From NCBI RefSeq assembly GCF_002262885.1, contig NZ_NKYF01000001.1, forward strand, positions 1,240,001 to 1,304,000: a stretch of 64,000 bases of DNA, given 5' to 3'. Each line of letters begins with the position of its first letter. Position 1 is the first letter of the stretch. Positions 47,454 through 57,038 of this stretch are shown here, piece after piece. Position numbers and translations under genes: made by a program. A model generated the notes under the pieces. That model searched no databases. It was not told the origin of the DNA and saw nothing but the letters and a program-made list of their open reading frames with translations. This DNA comes from Pseudonocardia sp. MH-G8 (GTDB taxonomy: Bacteria > Actinomycetota > Actinomycetes > Mycobacteriales > Pseudonocardiaceae).

Positions 47454-47519
47454 GCTCCGAGGTCATTGTCGGCGTGTCGAGCTATTGAACCCAGGTTTTG
47501 TACCGCGCAAACTCGGAGC
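47454..47519. promoter_or_regulatory. putative MocR operator and divergent promoter
   Basis: GCTCCGAG (47454-47461) and CTCGGAGC (47512-47519) form a perfect inverted repeat 50 bp apart. Each is followed by GGTCATTG or GGTCAATC. A plus-strand promoter TTGAAC (47485-47490), 17 bp, CAAACT (47508-47513) overlaps the right arm and would serve the hydrolase. Confidence 0.5.
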
Positions 47520-47544
47520 GGTCAATCCGAGAGGAATCCTTGAG

Positions 47545-48336
47545 ATGCGTACGATCGTGCTGGATCGGACGGTGCTGGCCTACGACGACGTCGGGCCCGA
47601 CCACGGCGTGCCGCTGCTGCTGGTGCACGGGCACCCCTTCGACCGCTCCATGTGGGCGCCGCAGGTACGGCGCTTCGGTGCCGACCGCCGGGTGCTCGTC
47701 CCGGACCTGCGGGGTTACGGAGCCAGCCCTGGAGCGGTCCCGGAATGGTCGGCGTTCGCCGACGACCTCGCGGCGCTGCTGGACGGGCTGCGCGTGCCGC
47801 GCGTCGCCGTCGCCGGGCTGTCGATGGGCGGGCAGATCGCCCTGGAGCTCTGGGCACGCCACCCGCACCGCGTCGCCGGCCTGCTCCTCGCCGACACCAC
47901 GGCGGCGGCCGAGACCGCGGCATCGCGTGCGGCCCGTCGCGCGCAGGCGGCGCAGCTGCTCCGCGAGGGCATGGACCCCTACGCCGTCGATGCGCTCTAC
48001 CTGATGGTCGGCCCCGACGCGCCACCCGCGGTGGCGGGGCACGTGCTGGAGATGATGCGCGGTGCCGATCCCGCAGGCGCCGCCGCGGCCCAGCGGGCGC
48101 GGGCGGACCGGCCCGACCGGCGGCCCGACCTGGCGGGGGTCACCGTGCCGACGGTCGTGGTCGTCGGCAGCGAGGACGCCTACACGCCGGTGGCCGATGC
48201 CCGCACGATCGCGGACGGGGTTCCGGGCGCGGAGCTCGTGGTGGTGGACGGCGCCGCGCACCTGCCCAACCTGGAGCGCCCGGACGCGTTCGATGCGGCC
48301 GTGGCACGCCTCCTCGAGCGGGTCGACGCCCCGTGA
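47545..48336 (+). CDS. alpha/beta hydrolase
   Basis: 263 aa from ATG 47545 (GAGGAA upstream; an in-frame extension to 47452 is less likely). It has LLLVHGHPFDRSMWAPQVRR, VLVPDLRGYGASPG, the nucleophile AVAGLSMGGQIALEL, VVVVGSEDAYTPV (acid) and GAAHLPNLERPDAF (His). Overall it resembles 3-oxoadipate enol-lactonase-like and related small hydrolases. It is the probable target of the divergent MocR regulator. Substrate unknown. Confidence 0.87.
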   Translation: MRTIVLDRTVLAYDDVGPDHGVPLLLVHGHPFDRSMWAPQVRRFGADRRVLVPDLRGYGASPGAVPEWSAFADDLAALLDGLRVPRVAVAGLSMGGQIALELWARHPHRVAGLLLADTTAAAETAASRAARRAQAAQLLREGMDPYAVDALYLMVGPDAPPAVAGHVLEMMRGADPAGAAAAQRARADRPDRRPDLAGVTVPTVVVVGSEDAYTPVADARTIADGVPGAELVVVDGAAHLPNLERPDAFDAAVARLLERVDAP

Positions 48337-48396
48337 TCGCGAGTTTCGGGTGCCCATTGCTGTGATCACAGCAATGGGCACCCGATAGTCGCGATC
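48335..48396. terminator. extended hairpin at the 3' end of the hydrolase gene
   Basis: A perfect 38-bp palindrome (48347-48384, half-site CGGGTGCCCATTGCTGTGA) is flanked by GATCGCGA (48335-48342) and TCGCGATC (48389-48396), separated by 4-nt internal loops. The left arm begins inside the stop codon. It separates the hydrolase gene from the permease operon. Confidence 0.7.
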
Positions 48397-48453
48397 TTCG
48401 GGTGCAGTTGTCCCGAACCGGCCCGCCGCGGCGCCCACGCTGGCAGCATCCCG

Positions 48454-49431
48454 GTGGTGACCACCGCCGTCGCTCCCCGCATCACCTCGCTGCACGTCTT
48501 CTGCGCGGTGCTCGCGGTCGCGGTGCTCGCGCGGCCGCTGCTCACCGACGCGCTGTCGGTGCCGGTGCTGCAGACCGCGGCCACGGTGTTCGTCGCCGTC
48601 TGCGTGCAGGCGGTCCCGTTCCTCGTGCTCGGCGTGCTGCTCTCGGGCGCGATCGCGGCGTTCGTCTCCCCCGCGGCGCTGCGCCGCGCCCTGCCCGACC
48701 GGCCGGCCGCGGCCGTCCCGGTGGCGGGTGCGGCCGGGCTCGTGCTGCCCGGCTGCGAGTGCGCGTCCGTCCCCGTGGCGCGGCGGCTGATCGGCCAGGG
48801 CGTACCCGACGCCGCGGCGCTGACGTTCCTGCTCGCCGCCCCGGCGATCAACCCCGTCGTGCTCGTGGCCACCGCAGTGGCCTTCCCCGGCGAGCCGCGG
48901 ATGGTGCTCGCCCGGCTCGCGGGCTCGCTCGCCACGGCGTGCGTCATGGGTTGGCTCTGGCAGCGGTTCGGGCAGGCGGGGTGGATCGCCGAGCGCGCCC
49001 GGCGCGCGGTGCCGCAGGCCCGTGGAGGCGGGCGGCTCGGCGTGCTCGCCGAGACCGCACGGCACGACCTGGTGACGGCCGGCGGCTTCCTCGTGCTCGG
49101 CGCGCTCGTGGCGGCGGTGCTGTCGGTGCTCGTCCCGCCGTCCTGGATGGACGCGCTCGCCGGGCAGCTCCTGCTCGCGATCCTGGTCATGGCCGTGCTG
49201 GCCGTGGTGCTGGCGCTGTGCAGCGAGGCCGACGCGTTCGTCGCGGCCGCGCTGTCCACGCTCCCCCTGCTGCCGCGGCTGGTGTTCCTCGTGGTCGGAC
49301 CCGCCGTCGACGTCAAGCTGATCGCGCTGCAGGCCGGCACGTTCGGGCGCGCGTTCGCCGCCCGGTTCGCACCGCTGACGTTCGTGGTGGCCGTGCTCTG
49401 CGCGGTCGGCGCGGGCCTGGTGTTCCTGTGA
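48454..49431 (+). CDS. permease, DUF318/ArsP_1 family
   Basis: 325 aa with about eight membrane segments. The family signature is in the first half: VQAVPFLVLGVLLSGAIAAF, VLPGCECASVPVARRLIGQG and FLLAAPAINPVVLVATAVAF. The second half repeats this with ALCSEADAFVAAAL and VGPAVDVKLIAL. CECASVPV and CSEADAF carry conserved Cys. Relatives include YcgR and arsenic-related permeases; the substrate is not defined here. Its stop overlaps the start of the next gene, forming a two-gene operon. Confidence 0.88.
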   Translation: MVTTAVAPRITSLHVFCAVLAVAVLARPLLTDALSVPVLQTAATVFVAVCVQAVPFLVLGVLLSGAIAAFVSPAALRRALPDRPAAAVPVAGAAGLVLPGCECASVPVARRLIGQGVPDAAALTFLLAAPAINPVVLVATAVAFPGEPRMVLARLAGSLATACVMGWLWQRFGQAGWIAERARRAVPQARGGGRLGVLAETARHDLVTAGGFLVLGALVAAVLSVLVPPSWMDALAGQLLLAILVMAVLAVVLALCSEADAFVAAALSTLPLLPRLVFLVVGPAVDVKLIALQAGTFGRAFAARFAPLTFVVAVLCAVGAGLVFL

Positions 49432-50123
49432 AGCGCGACACCCAGCACGTCCTGCTCGTGCTGCTCGGCGGGGCGCTGCTGCGGATCGCGGCCGACGACA
49501 CCTACCTGCGCTACGTCCGCCCCTCCCACCGGTGGCTGCTGCTCGGCGCGGGCGTGGTGATCGTGGTGCTCGCGGTCGTGGCGCTGCTGCGCGACCGCGC
49601 GGCAGCGCCCGCCGCCGACCCGCACGAGCACGGGGCCGCAGAGCGCCACGCCCCCTGGCTGCTGCTCGCCCCCGTCCTGGTGATCGCGCTGGTGGCCCCG
49701 CCGGCGCTCGGCGCCGACGCCGTGGCCAGGGCCGGGCCGCGCAACGCGGTGGTGCAGGCCTCCGACGTGTTCGCGCCGCTCCCCCCGGGTGGGCCGGTGG
49801 AGCTGAGCGTGGCCGAGTTCGTCGAGCGCGCGGTCTGGGACACCACCGGCACCCTCCACGGCCGTGAGGTGGTGCTCACCGGCTTCGCCGTGCGGCCCGG
49901 CGCGGCCGTCGAGCTGGCCCGCATGACCATCGCGTGCTGCGCCGCGGACGCCCGCCCGAGCCGGGTCCGGCTGGTCGGGGACGCGGGCGACCCGGCGCCC
50001 GACACCTGGCTGCGGGTGCGGGGTGTGCTGCGTGAAGGCAGCACCGGGGCGGACCAGGTGCCGGGGTTGGACGTGCAGGCGGTCGAGCAGGTCCCCGCGC
50101 CGTCGGACCCCTACGAGTACTGA
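49428..50123 (+). CDS. permease partner protein, TIGR03943/YcgQ-like
   Basis: 231 aa. Two to three N-terminal membrane segments (RWLLLGAGVVIVVLAVVALL, APWLLLAPVLVIALVAPPAL) precede an extracytoplasmic beta-rich domain with LTGFAVRPG, MTIACCAADARPSRVRLVG and DTWLRVRGVLREG. A conserved Cys pair sits in IACCAAD. This family is encoded beside DUF318 permeases, as here, with a GTGA overlap. It probably forms a transport complex with the permease; metal transport is a guess. Confidence 0.85.
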   Translation: MKRDTQHVLLVLLGGALLRIAADDTYLRYVRPSHRWLLLGAGVVIVVLAVVALLRDRAAAPAADPHEHGAAERHAPWLLLAPVLVIALVAPPALGADAVARAGPRNAVVQASDVFAPLPPGGPVELSVAEFVERAVWDTTGTLHGREVVLTGFAVRPGAAVELARMTIACCAADARPSRVRLVGDAGDPAPDTWLRVRGVLREGSTGADQVPGLDVQAVEQVPAPSDPYEY

Positions 50124-50128
50124 GCGCC

Positions 50129-50794
50129 TCAGGCCCTGCGGATCTCCGACGACCACGAGAGGACCGCGGCGGCGGCCGCCAGCACCACACCGAGCAGCGC
50201 CTCCGCCACCGGAAGCCTGCCGGACACCAGCGCGTCCACGGCGGAACCCGCCGGCGGCAGCCACGGCTGCACCGCCGTGGCCATGACGACCGCGACGCCG
50301 AGGCAGAACGACCAGCCGATGCGGGTGACCACGGGCCGGGCGACGAGCAGGCCGACGGCCGTGCCCGCGGCGGCGCACGCGAGGTGGGCGAGGGCGCCGA
50401 GCAGCAGCACCGCGGGCGGGTACGGGTAGCGGCTCAACACCGCGGGCAGCAGCACCGAGGCCGCGGCGAGGACGAGGCCGCCGGCCAGCGCCACGAGCAG
50501 GGTGGCGGCCGCGACCCGCGCCGGGCCGCCCGCCGTCGCGATGGTGACGCTGCGCTGCTCGGGTGCCTCGGCGTTCGCCACGACCACGGCGAACCACGCG
50601 GCGGTCGGGTACACGGCGAGCGCCGACACCGCCCACGGGCCGGGCGGCGGCCCCGGGTCGCCGCCGAAGAGCACGGCCAGCACCGCGCCGTGCACCAGCA
50701 CGGGGAGCAGGAAGCGCTGCGATCGGCCGACGTCCGCCGCGAGGTAGCGGGCGACGGCCGCCGTCCGGACGAGCGCCGCCGTCCACGCGGTCAC
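50129..50794 (-). CDS. ABC transporter membrane subunit
   Basis: 221 aa with about six membrane segments (for example SQRFLLPVLVHGAVLAVLFG, YPTAAWFAVVVANAEAPEQR, WSFCLGVAVVMATAVQPWLP). No named family. Its GTG start overlaps the stop of the upstream ATPase gene (GTGA), marking it as the membrane partner of that ABC ATPase. If the ATPase is really frameshifted, this transporter may be inactive. Substrate unknown. Confidence 0.75.
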   Translation of the reverse strand: MTAWTAALVRTAAVARYLAADVGRSQRFLLPVLVHGAVLAVLFGGDPGPPPGPWAVSALAVYPTAAWFAVVVANAEAPEQRSVTIATAGGPARVAAATLLVALAGGLVLAAASVLLPAVLSRYPYPPAVLLLGALAHLACAAAGTAVGLLVARPVVTRIGWSFCLGVAVVMATAVQPWLPPAGSAVDALVSGRLPVAEALLGVVLAAAAAVLSWSSEIRRA

Positions 50795-51622
50795 GGGTGC
50801 CTGTCCTCGCGCCGGACGTCGAGCACGGAGCAGCCCCGAGCGAGCGCCGCAGCGAGGAGCCCGTCGCCCCGGTCGGCAGGGACCCGCACGGTCAGCGCCC
50901 CCGCCCCGAGCCACGACTCGCGCACACCGGGCAGGCCGCGCAGCGTCTCGGCCGGGTCGCCGGGGCAGCGCAGCTCGACGAGGGTGTGCGCGACGTCCGG
51001 TGGTCGGGACGCGGCATCCCGCGAGAGGATCCCACCGGCGATCCGGAACACGACGGCGCCGGGCAGCGCGGCGGCCCGGCCGGTGTGGTCGGCGACCAGC
51101 AGCGCCGCACCGGTCGACGCGGCCGCCAGCCGCCGATCCAGGGCGATCGCGGCCGCGGCGTCGAGCCCGGACCACGGCTCGTCCAGCACCAACAGCTCGG
51201 CACCGCACCCGAGCGCCTGTGCCAGGCCGACCTTCTGCACGTTGCCGGTGGACAGTTGGGCGACGGGAGCGTCGAGGTCCCCGCTGAAGCCGAGGTCGTC
51301 CAACAATGCGAAGCCGCTCACCCGGGGGGGCGCCGTGGATCTCCGCCATGTGGCGCAGGTAGGCGCGCGCCGGCATCCGGACCGACGCGGGCACGCGTCC
51401 GGGGAGGAACCCGACCACCCGCGGCCGGCCCGTCACCCGCCCCACCGTGGGCGCCGCCGCACCCGCCACGATCCGCAGGAGGGTGGACTTGCCCGTGCCG
51501 TTGCCGCCGACCACCACGACCGGGCGCCCCGCGGTGAGCTCCAGGTCGACCCCCGCCAGCACCTCGCCCCGACGCCGGTAGGCCTTGCGCACCCCGGCGA
51601 TCCGCACCGGCCCGACCCCCAC
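50791..51622 (-). pseudogene. ABC transporter ATPase, frameshifted at a C7/G7 run
   Basis: The first part (from 51622) has Walker A VVVGGNGTGKSTLLRIVAGA and runs to AEIHGAP. At plus-strand 51324-51330 there are seven consecutive G. The rest of the ATPase continues in another frame: VAQLSTGNVQKVGLAQAL (signature), LLVLDEPWSGLD (Walker B and D-loop) and LLVADHTGR (H-loop). Removing one base from the run would join HGAP to RVSGFALLDD and restore a protein of about 276 aa. A GTG at 51321 could restart the second part. Sequencing error, slippage-based phase variation or real decay are all possible. Confidence 0.82.
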
Positions 51623-51682
51623 CCGGCCATCCTGCCGCGCCGTCTCAGCGCTCCCCGCGCCGCCCCACGAGGGCGCCCGTCA

Positions 51683-52294
51683 TCACGTCGTCCGGGTCTC
51701 GCGGGCGCGGGCCCTCCGCACGGCGAGCACCACGAGCCCGACCACGATCAGCCCGATCACCACGTAGGTGACCGGCCCGAGCCAGCCCTCCACCTGCCCC
51801 CAGTTCTCGCCGAGGACCCAGCCGAGCGCGATGAAGGCCGCGTTCCAGACGCCACTGCCGACGGTGGTGAGCACCAGGAAGCGCCACATCGGCATGCCGG
51901 AGATCCCGGCCGGGATGGAGACGACGCTGCGCAGGAACGGGACGCAGCGGGCCAGCAGCACGACCTTGCCGCCGTGCCGGTCGAAGACCGCGTCGCCGCG
52001 TTCCAGGTCCTTCTGGCTGACGAACACGAACCACCGGTGCCCGGCCAGCCGGTGCAGCCGGTCGTAGCCCAGCCAGGCGCCGAGGCCGTAGAGCAGCAGC
52101 GCCCCCACCACCGAACCCGCGGTGGCAGCGGGCCAGACGGCCAGCACGTTCAGGCTGCCGGTGCGCGCGCGGAACCCGGCGAGCGGGAGGATCACCTCCG
52201 AGGGGATCGGCGGGATCACGTTCTCCAGCAGGATGAGCAGGCCGACGCCGAGCGCGCCGAGCCGGTCGACGATCGCGAAAACCCAGTCGGCCAC
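51683..52294 (-). CDS. DedA-family membrane protein
   Basis: 203 aa from GTG 52294. The DedA signature is present: LLILLENVIPPIPSEVILPL, AGFRARTGSLNVLAVWPAAT, GAWLGYDRL, HGGKVVLLARCVPFLRSVVS and IPAGISGMPMWRFLVLTTVG with GVWNAAFIALGW. DedA proteins are membrane proteins linked to lipid carrier or phospholipid flipping and membrane potential. It is divergent from the GCS2 ligase gene with 71 bp between starts. Confidence 0.92.
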   Translation of the reverse strand: MADWVFAIVDRLGALGVGLLILLENVIPPIPSEVILPLAGFRARTGSLNVLAVWPAATAGSVVGALLLYGLGAWLGYDRLHRLAGHRWFVFVSQKDLERGDAVFDRHGGKVVLLARCVPFLRSVVSIPAGISGMPMWRFLVLTTVGSGVWNAAFIALGWVLGENWGQVEGWLGPVTYVVIGLIVVGLVVLAVRRARARETRTT

Positions 52295-52365
52295 GTGTCC
52301 AGGTTGCCCGAGTCGGGCGACGCCAACCAGTGCGTCGGGAGCGTCCGCCGCGGGTACTTCGTCGC

Positions 52366-53427
52366 GTGACGGTACGGACGCTGGGCGTCGAAGAAGAGTT
52401 CCTACTGGTCGACCGGCAGTCGGGACGGCCGCGAGCCGTCGGGCAGGCGGTACTCGCCGCCGCGGACGAGCTGACCGGCGAACTGCAGCAGGAGCAGGTC
52501 GAAACCGCGACGTTGCCCTGCCACACGCTCGACGAGCTGTCCGCGCAGGTGCGCGCCGCCCGGGACACGGCGGCCGCGGCCGCCGCCGGCGCGGGCGTCG
52601 CGCTCGCGCCGCTGGCCACCTCACCGCTGCCGGTCGAGCCCACCATCACCCCGTCGCGGCGGTACGCGGAGATGGCCCGCCGGTTCGGGCTCACCGTCGA
52701 CGAGGAGCTCACCTGCGGCTGCCACGTGCACGTGGCGGTCGACTCCCCCGACGAGGGCGTCGCCGTGATCGACCGGATCCGGCCGTGGCTCGCCCCGCTG
52801 GCCGCCCTGTCGGCCAATTCCCCGTTCTGGGGCGGGGAGGACTCCGGCTACCGCAGCTACCGCACCCAGGTGTGGCAGCGCTGGCCGTCGGCGGGGCCGT
52901 ACGCCCCGTTCGGCTCGGCCAGGGCGTACCGGGCGTTCGTCGACGCCGCGCTCGGCAGCGACACCCTGCTCGACGAGGGCATGCTCTACCTCGACGCCCG
53001 GCTGTCGCGGCAGCACCCGACCGTCGAGGTGCGGGTGTCCGACGTCTGCCTCGAGCCCGACGACGCCGTGCTGGTGGCCGCGCTCGTCCGGGGGCTGGTG
53101 CAGACCGCCGCCGACACCCGCGACACGGCCCCGGACCCGGTGCGCACCGAGGTGCTGCGGCTCGCGGCGTGGCGGGCGAGCCGCACCGGCATGGAGGGCG
53201 AGCTGCTGGACCCGCGGACCTGGCGCCCGGCCAAGGCCCCGGAGGTCCTCGACGCCCTCGTCGCCCACATCACGCCGGCCCTGGAGGAGGCGGGCGACCT
53301 GCGCGTGGTGCGCGAACTGCTCGACGCCGTGGTGTACCGGGGCACCGGGGCCCGGCGCCAACGCGAGGTGCTGTGCCGGACGGGCGATCTGACGGCGGTG
53401 GTCCGCGACGCGGTACACGAGTCCTGA
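52366..53427 (+). CDS. carboxylate-amine ligase, GCS2/YbdK family
   Basis: 353 aa. It opens TLGVEEEFLLVD, the glutamate-cysteine ligase 2 signature, with EQVETATLPCHTLDEL, TCGCHVHVAVDSPDEGVAVI, ALSANSPFWGGEDSGYRSYR and TVEVRVSDVC. These enzymes ligate the carboxylate of glutamate to an amine such as cysteine with ATP, although YbdK itself is weak. A role in thiol synthesis is inference. The start is GTG 52366, chosen to begin directly before VRTLGVEEEF. Confidence 0.9.
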   Translation: MTVRTLGVEEEFLLVDRQSGRPRAVGQAVLAAADELTGELQQEQVETATLPCHTLDELSAQVRAARDTAAAAAAGAGVALAPLATSPLPVEPTITPSRRYAEMARRFGLTVDEELTCGCHVHVAVDSPDEGVAVIDRIRPWLAPLAALSANSPFWGGEDSGYRSYRTQVWQRWPSAGPYAPFGSARAYRAFVDAALGSDTLLDEGMLYLDARLSRQHPTVEVRVSDVCLEPDDAVLVAALVRGLVQTAADTRDTAPDPVRTEVLRLAAWRASRTGMEGELLDPRTWRPAKAPEVLDALVAHITPALEEAGDLRVVRELLDAVVYRGTGARRQREVLCRTGDLTAVVRDAVHES

Positions 53428-53464
53428 CCCGTCGCCCAAGAGGCGACGCTCCGGCTCCACGCTG

Positions 53465-53534
53465 ACTCCACACACCCTGTAGCCACTTCACACAAGGCCC
53501 GCCTTGTGTGAAGTGGCTGCTAGGTGTGTGGAGT
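53465..53534. terminator. 70-nt two-stage hairpin, twin of the element at 59014
   Basis: The outer stem is ACTCCACACACC/GGTGTGTGGAGT (12 bp). After 4-nt internal loops comes the inner stem AGCCACTTCACACAAGG/CCTTGTGTGAAGTGGCT (17 bp) with loop CCCG. It lies between the convergent GCS2 and fadB-like genes and ends 21 bp before the fadB stop. Confidence 0.75.
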
Positions 53535-53554
53535 GCTCCGGAGTGGGGCCCGGG

Positions 53555-55711
53555 TTAGGCCGCCTTCGCTGCGCGGCTCCGCATGCTCTCCGGCACCTCG
53601 AAGCGGCTTCCGTAGCGCCTCGCCAGCTCGTCGGCGCGGGCCACGAAGCCCGCGACGCCGCCGGGGTACCCCTCGACGTACTGGACGGCGCCGCCGGTCC
53701 AGGCCGGGAAGCCGATGCCGAAGATCGAGCCGATGTTGGCGTCGGCGTCAGTGGTCAGGACGCCCTCGTCGAAGCACTTCTGGGTCTCGATGGCCTCGAC
53801 GAACAGCATCCGCTCGGACAGCTCGTGCAGGTCCACGTCGTGGTTCGTGGCGCCCAGCTCGGTGCGCAGTCCCGGCCACAGCCGCGTCCGCCTGCCGTCG
53901 GCGTAGTCGTAGAAGCCCGCGCCGCCCGACTTGCCCGGGCGGCCGGCCTCGACGAGCCGGTCGATGATCTGCTCCGCCGGGTGCGGGTCCCACGTGCCGC
54001 CGGCCGCCTGTACCGCGGCCTTCGACTCGTTGCGGATCTTCTGCGGCAGGGTGAGCGTCAGCTCGTCCATCAGCTGCAGAACCGGCGCCGGGTAGCCGGC
54101 CTGCGCCGAGGCCTGCTCGATCGTCTGCGGGTCGATGCCCTCGGCGAGCATGGCGACGCCCTCGTTGAGGAACGTGCCGATCACGCGGCTGGTGAAGAAG
54201 CCGCGGCTGTCGTTGACGACGATCGGGGTCTTCTTGATCCCCAGCGTGACGTCGAACGCCTTGGCGAGGGTGGCGTCCGAGGTCTGCTCGCCGCGGATGA
54301 TCTCGACCAGCGGCATCTTGTCGACCGGCGAGAAGAAGTGCAGGCCGATGAAGTCGGCCGGGCGGTCGACGCCCTTCGCGAGCTCGGTGATCGGCAGCGT
54401 CGAGGTGTTGGAGCACAGCAGCGCGTCCGGCGCGAGGTGCGGCGCGGCCTCCCGGAACACCTGGTGCTTGAGCTCGACCGACTCGAACACGGCCTCGATG
54501 ACGATGTCGCAGCCGGCCAGGTCGGCGTAGGAGTCGGTGGGGGTGATCCGGGCGAGCAGCGCGTCGCCCTTCTCCTGGGTGGTCTTCCCGCGCTTGACGC
54601 CCTTCGCGACCAGGCCCTCGGAGTAGGCCTTGCCCTTCTGCGCGGCCTCGACCGAGACGTCCTTGAGCACGACCTCCCAGCCGGCGAGCGCGCAGACGTA
54701 GGCGATGCCCGCGCCCATCATCCCGGCGCCGAGCACCGCGACCTTCGTGGGCTGCCACTGCGCGTACCCGTCCGGGCGCGACTTGCCGCCGTTGATGGCC
54801 TGCAGGTCGTAGAAGAACGCCTTGGTCATGTTCTTCGAGATCTGGCCGGTGACCAGCTCGGTGAAGTAGCGCGCCTCGATGCGGAACGCGGTCTCGATGT
54901 CGACCTGGGTGCCCTCCACCGCCGCGCAGAGGATGTTGCGCGGCGCGGGCATCGGGGCGCCTTTGAGCTGCTTGCGCAGGTTGGCCGGGAAGGCGGGCAG
55001 GATCGAGGCGAGCTTCGGGTTCGACGGCGTGCCGCCGGGGATCTTGTAGCCGGGCTGGTCCCACGGCTGTTTCGCCTCGGGGTTGGCGGCGATCCAGGCC
55101 CGTGCCTTGTCGAGCATCTCCTCAGGGCTGCCCGCCAGCTCGTCGAGGATCCCGATCTCCAGCGCCTTGGCCGGCTTGTGCCGTTGGCCCTGCACGAGCA
55201 CGTTCATCACGGCGTTCGCGATGCCGAGCATGCGGACGGTGCGCACGACGCCGCCACCGCCGGGCAGCAGGCCCAGCGTCACCTCGGGCAGCCCGTAGAC
55301 CACGCCCTTGGCGTCGAGCCCGATCCGGTGGTGGCAGGCGAGCCCGATCTCAAGGCCCCCGCCGAGCGCGGTGCCGCCCATGGCCGCGACGACCGGGCGC
55401 CCGAGCGTCTCCAGCTTGCGGAACTGCCGCTTCACGATCGCGGTCTGCTCCATGTAGGCGGGCGCGTCGGCCGGCGTCGCCGTGCTCATCGTGTCGAGGT
55501 CGCCGCCTGCGAAGAAGGTCTTCTTCGCGGACGTGACGATCACTCCGGTGATGTTCTCCTTGTCGGCCACCAGCGCGTCGACGCACTCGCCCATCGCCTC
55601 GACGTAACGCTCGTTCATCGTGTTGGCGCTGCGGCCCGGGTCGTCGAGCGTGACGACGACGATCCCGTCCCCGTTCTTCTCCCAGCGGACGGCCTTCTGC
55701 TGCTCAGTCAC
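53555..55711 (-). CDS. fadB: fatty-acid oxidation multifunctional protein (FadB-like: enoyl-CoA hydratase plus 3-hydroxyacyl-CoA dehydrogenase)
   Basis: 718 aa. The N-terminal crotonase domain has MGGTALGGGLEIGLACHHRI and LPEVTLGLLPGGGGVVRTVR, retaining one catalytic Glu (PEV); the second position is Asn in NAVMNVL. The NAD-binding domain follows with VAVLGAGMMGAGIAYVCALA, EAVFESVELKHQVF, LCSNTSTLPI and FIGLHFFSPVDKMPLVEII. The C-terminal HCDH domain includes SRGFFTSRV and AWTGGAVQYVEGYPGG. The start is GTG 55711. It lies 11 bp after fadA on the same strand, one operon. Confidence 0.93.
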   Translation of the reverse strand: MTEQQKAVRWEKNGDGIVVVTLDDPGRSANTMNERYVEAMGECVDALVADKENITGVIVTSAKKTFFAGGDLDTMSTATPADAPAYMEQTAIVKRQFRKLETLGRPVVAAMGGTALGGGLEIGLACHHRIGLDAKGVVYGLPEVTLGLLPGGGGVVRTVRMLGIANAVMNVLVQGQRHKPAKALEIGILDELAGSPEEMLDKARAWIAANPEAKQPWDQPGYKIPGGTPSNPKLASILPAFPANLRKQLKGAPMPAPRNILCAAVEGTQVDIETAFRIEARYFTELVTGQISKNMTKAFFYDLQAINGGKSRPDGYAQWQPTKVAVLGAGMMGAGIAYVCALAGWEVVLKDVSVEAAQKGKAYSEGLVAKGVKRGKTTQEKGDALLARITPTDSYADLAGCDIVIEAVFESVELKHQVFREAAPHLAPDALLCSNTSTLPITELAKGVDRPADFIGLHFFSPVDKMPLVEIIRGEQTSDATLAKAFDVTLGIKKTPIVVNDSRGFFTSRVIGTFLNEGVAMLAEGIDPQTIEQASAQAGYPAPVLQLMDELTLTLPQKIRNESKAAVQAAGGTWDPHPAEQIIDRLVEAGRPGKSGGAGFYDYADGRRTRLWPGLRTELGATNHDVDLHELSERMLFVEAIETQKCFDEGVLTTDADANIGSIFGIGFPAWTGGAVQYVEGYPGGVAGFVARADELARRYGSRFEVPESMRSRAAKAA

Positions 55712-55722
55712 GTGATGCCCTT

Positions 55723-56946
<1,224 letters not shown>

Positions 56947-56987
56947 GGACAAGCCTTTCCTCGACGACCGGGTGAACCCCTCCGCTT

Positions 56988-57008
56988 TGTTACAGCAGCA
57001 CTGTCACA
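56988..57008. promoter_or_regulatory. operator between fadAB and merR
   Basis: TGTTACAG-N5-CTGTCACA is an inverted repeat with 7 of 8 pairs. It lies 41 bp from the fadA start and just upstream of the MerR promoter, whose -10 TAATCT (57026-57031) is 7 nt before the ATG, indicating a leaderless transcript. Confidence 0.65.
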
Positions 57009-57038
57009 TAGGTCAAGCGGTGCCGTAATCTGCGCCTC

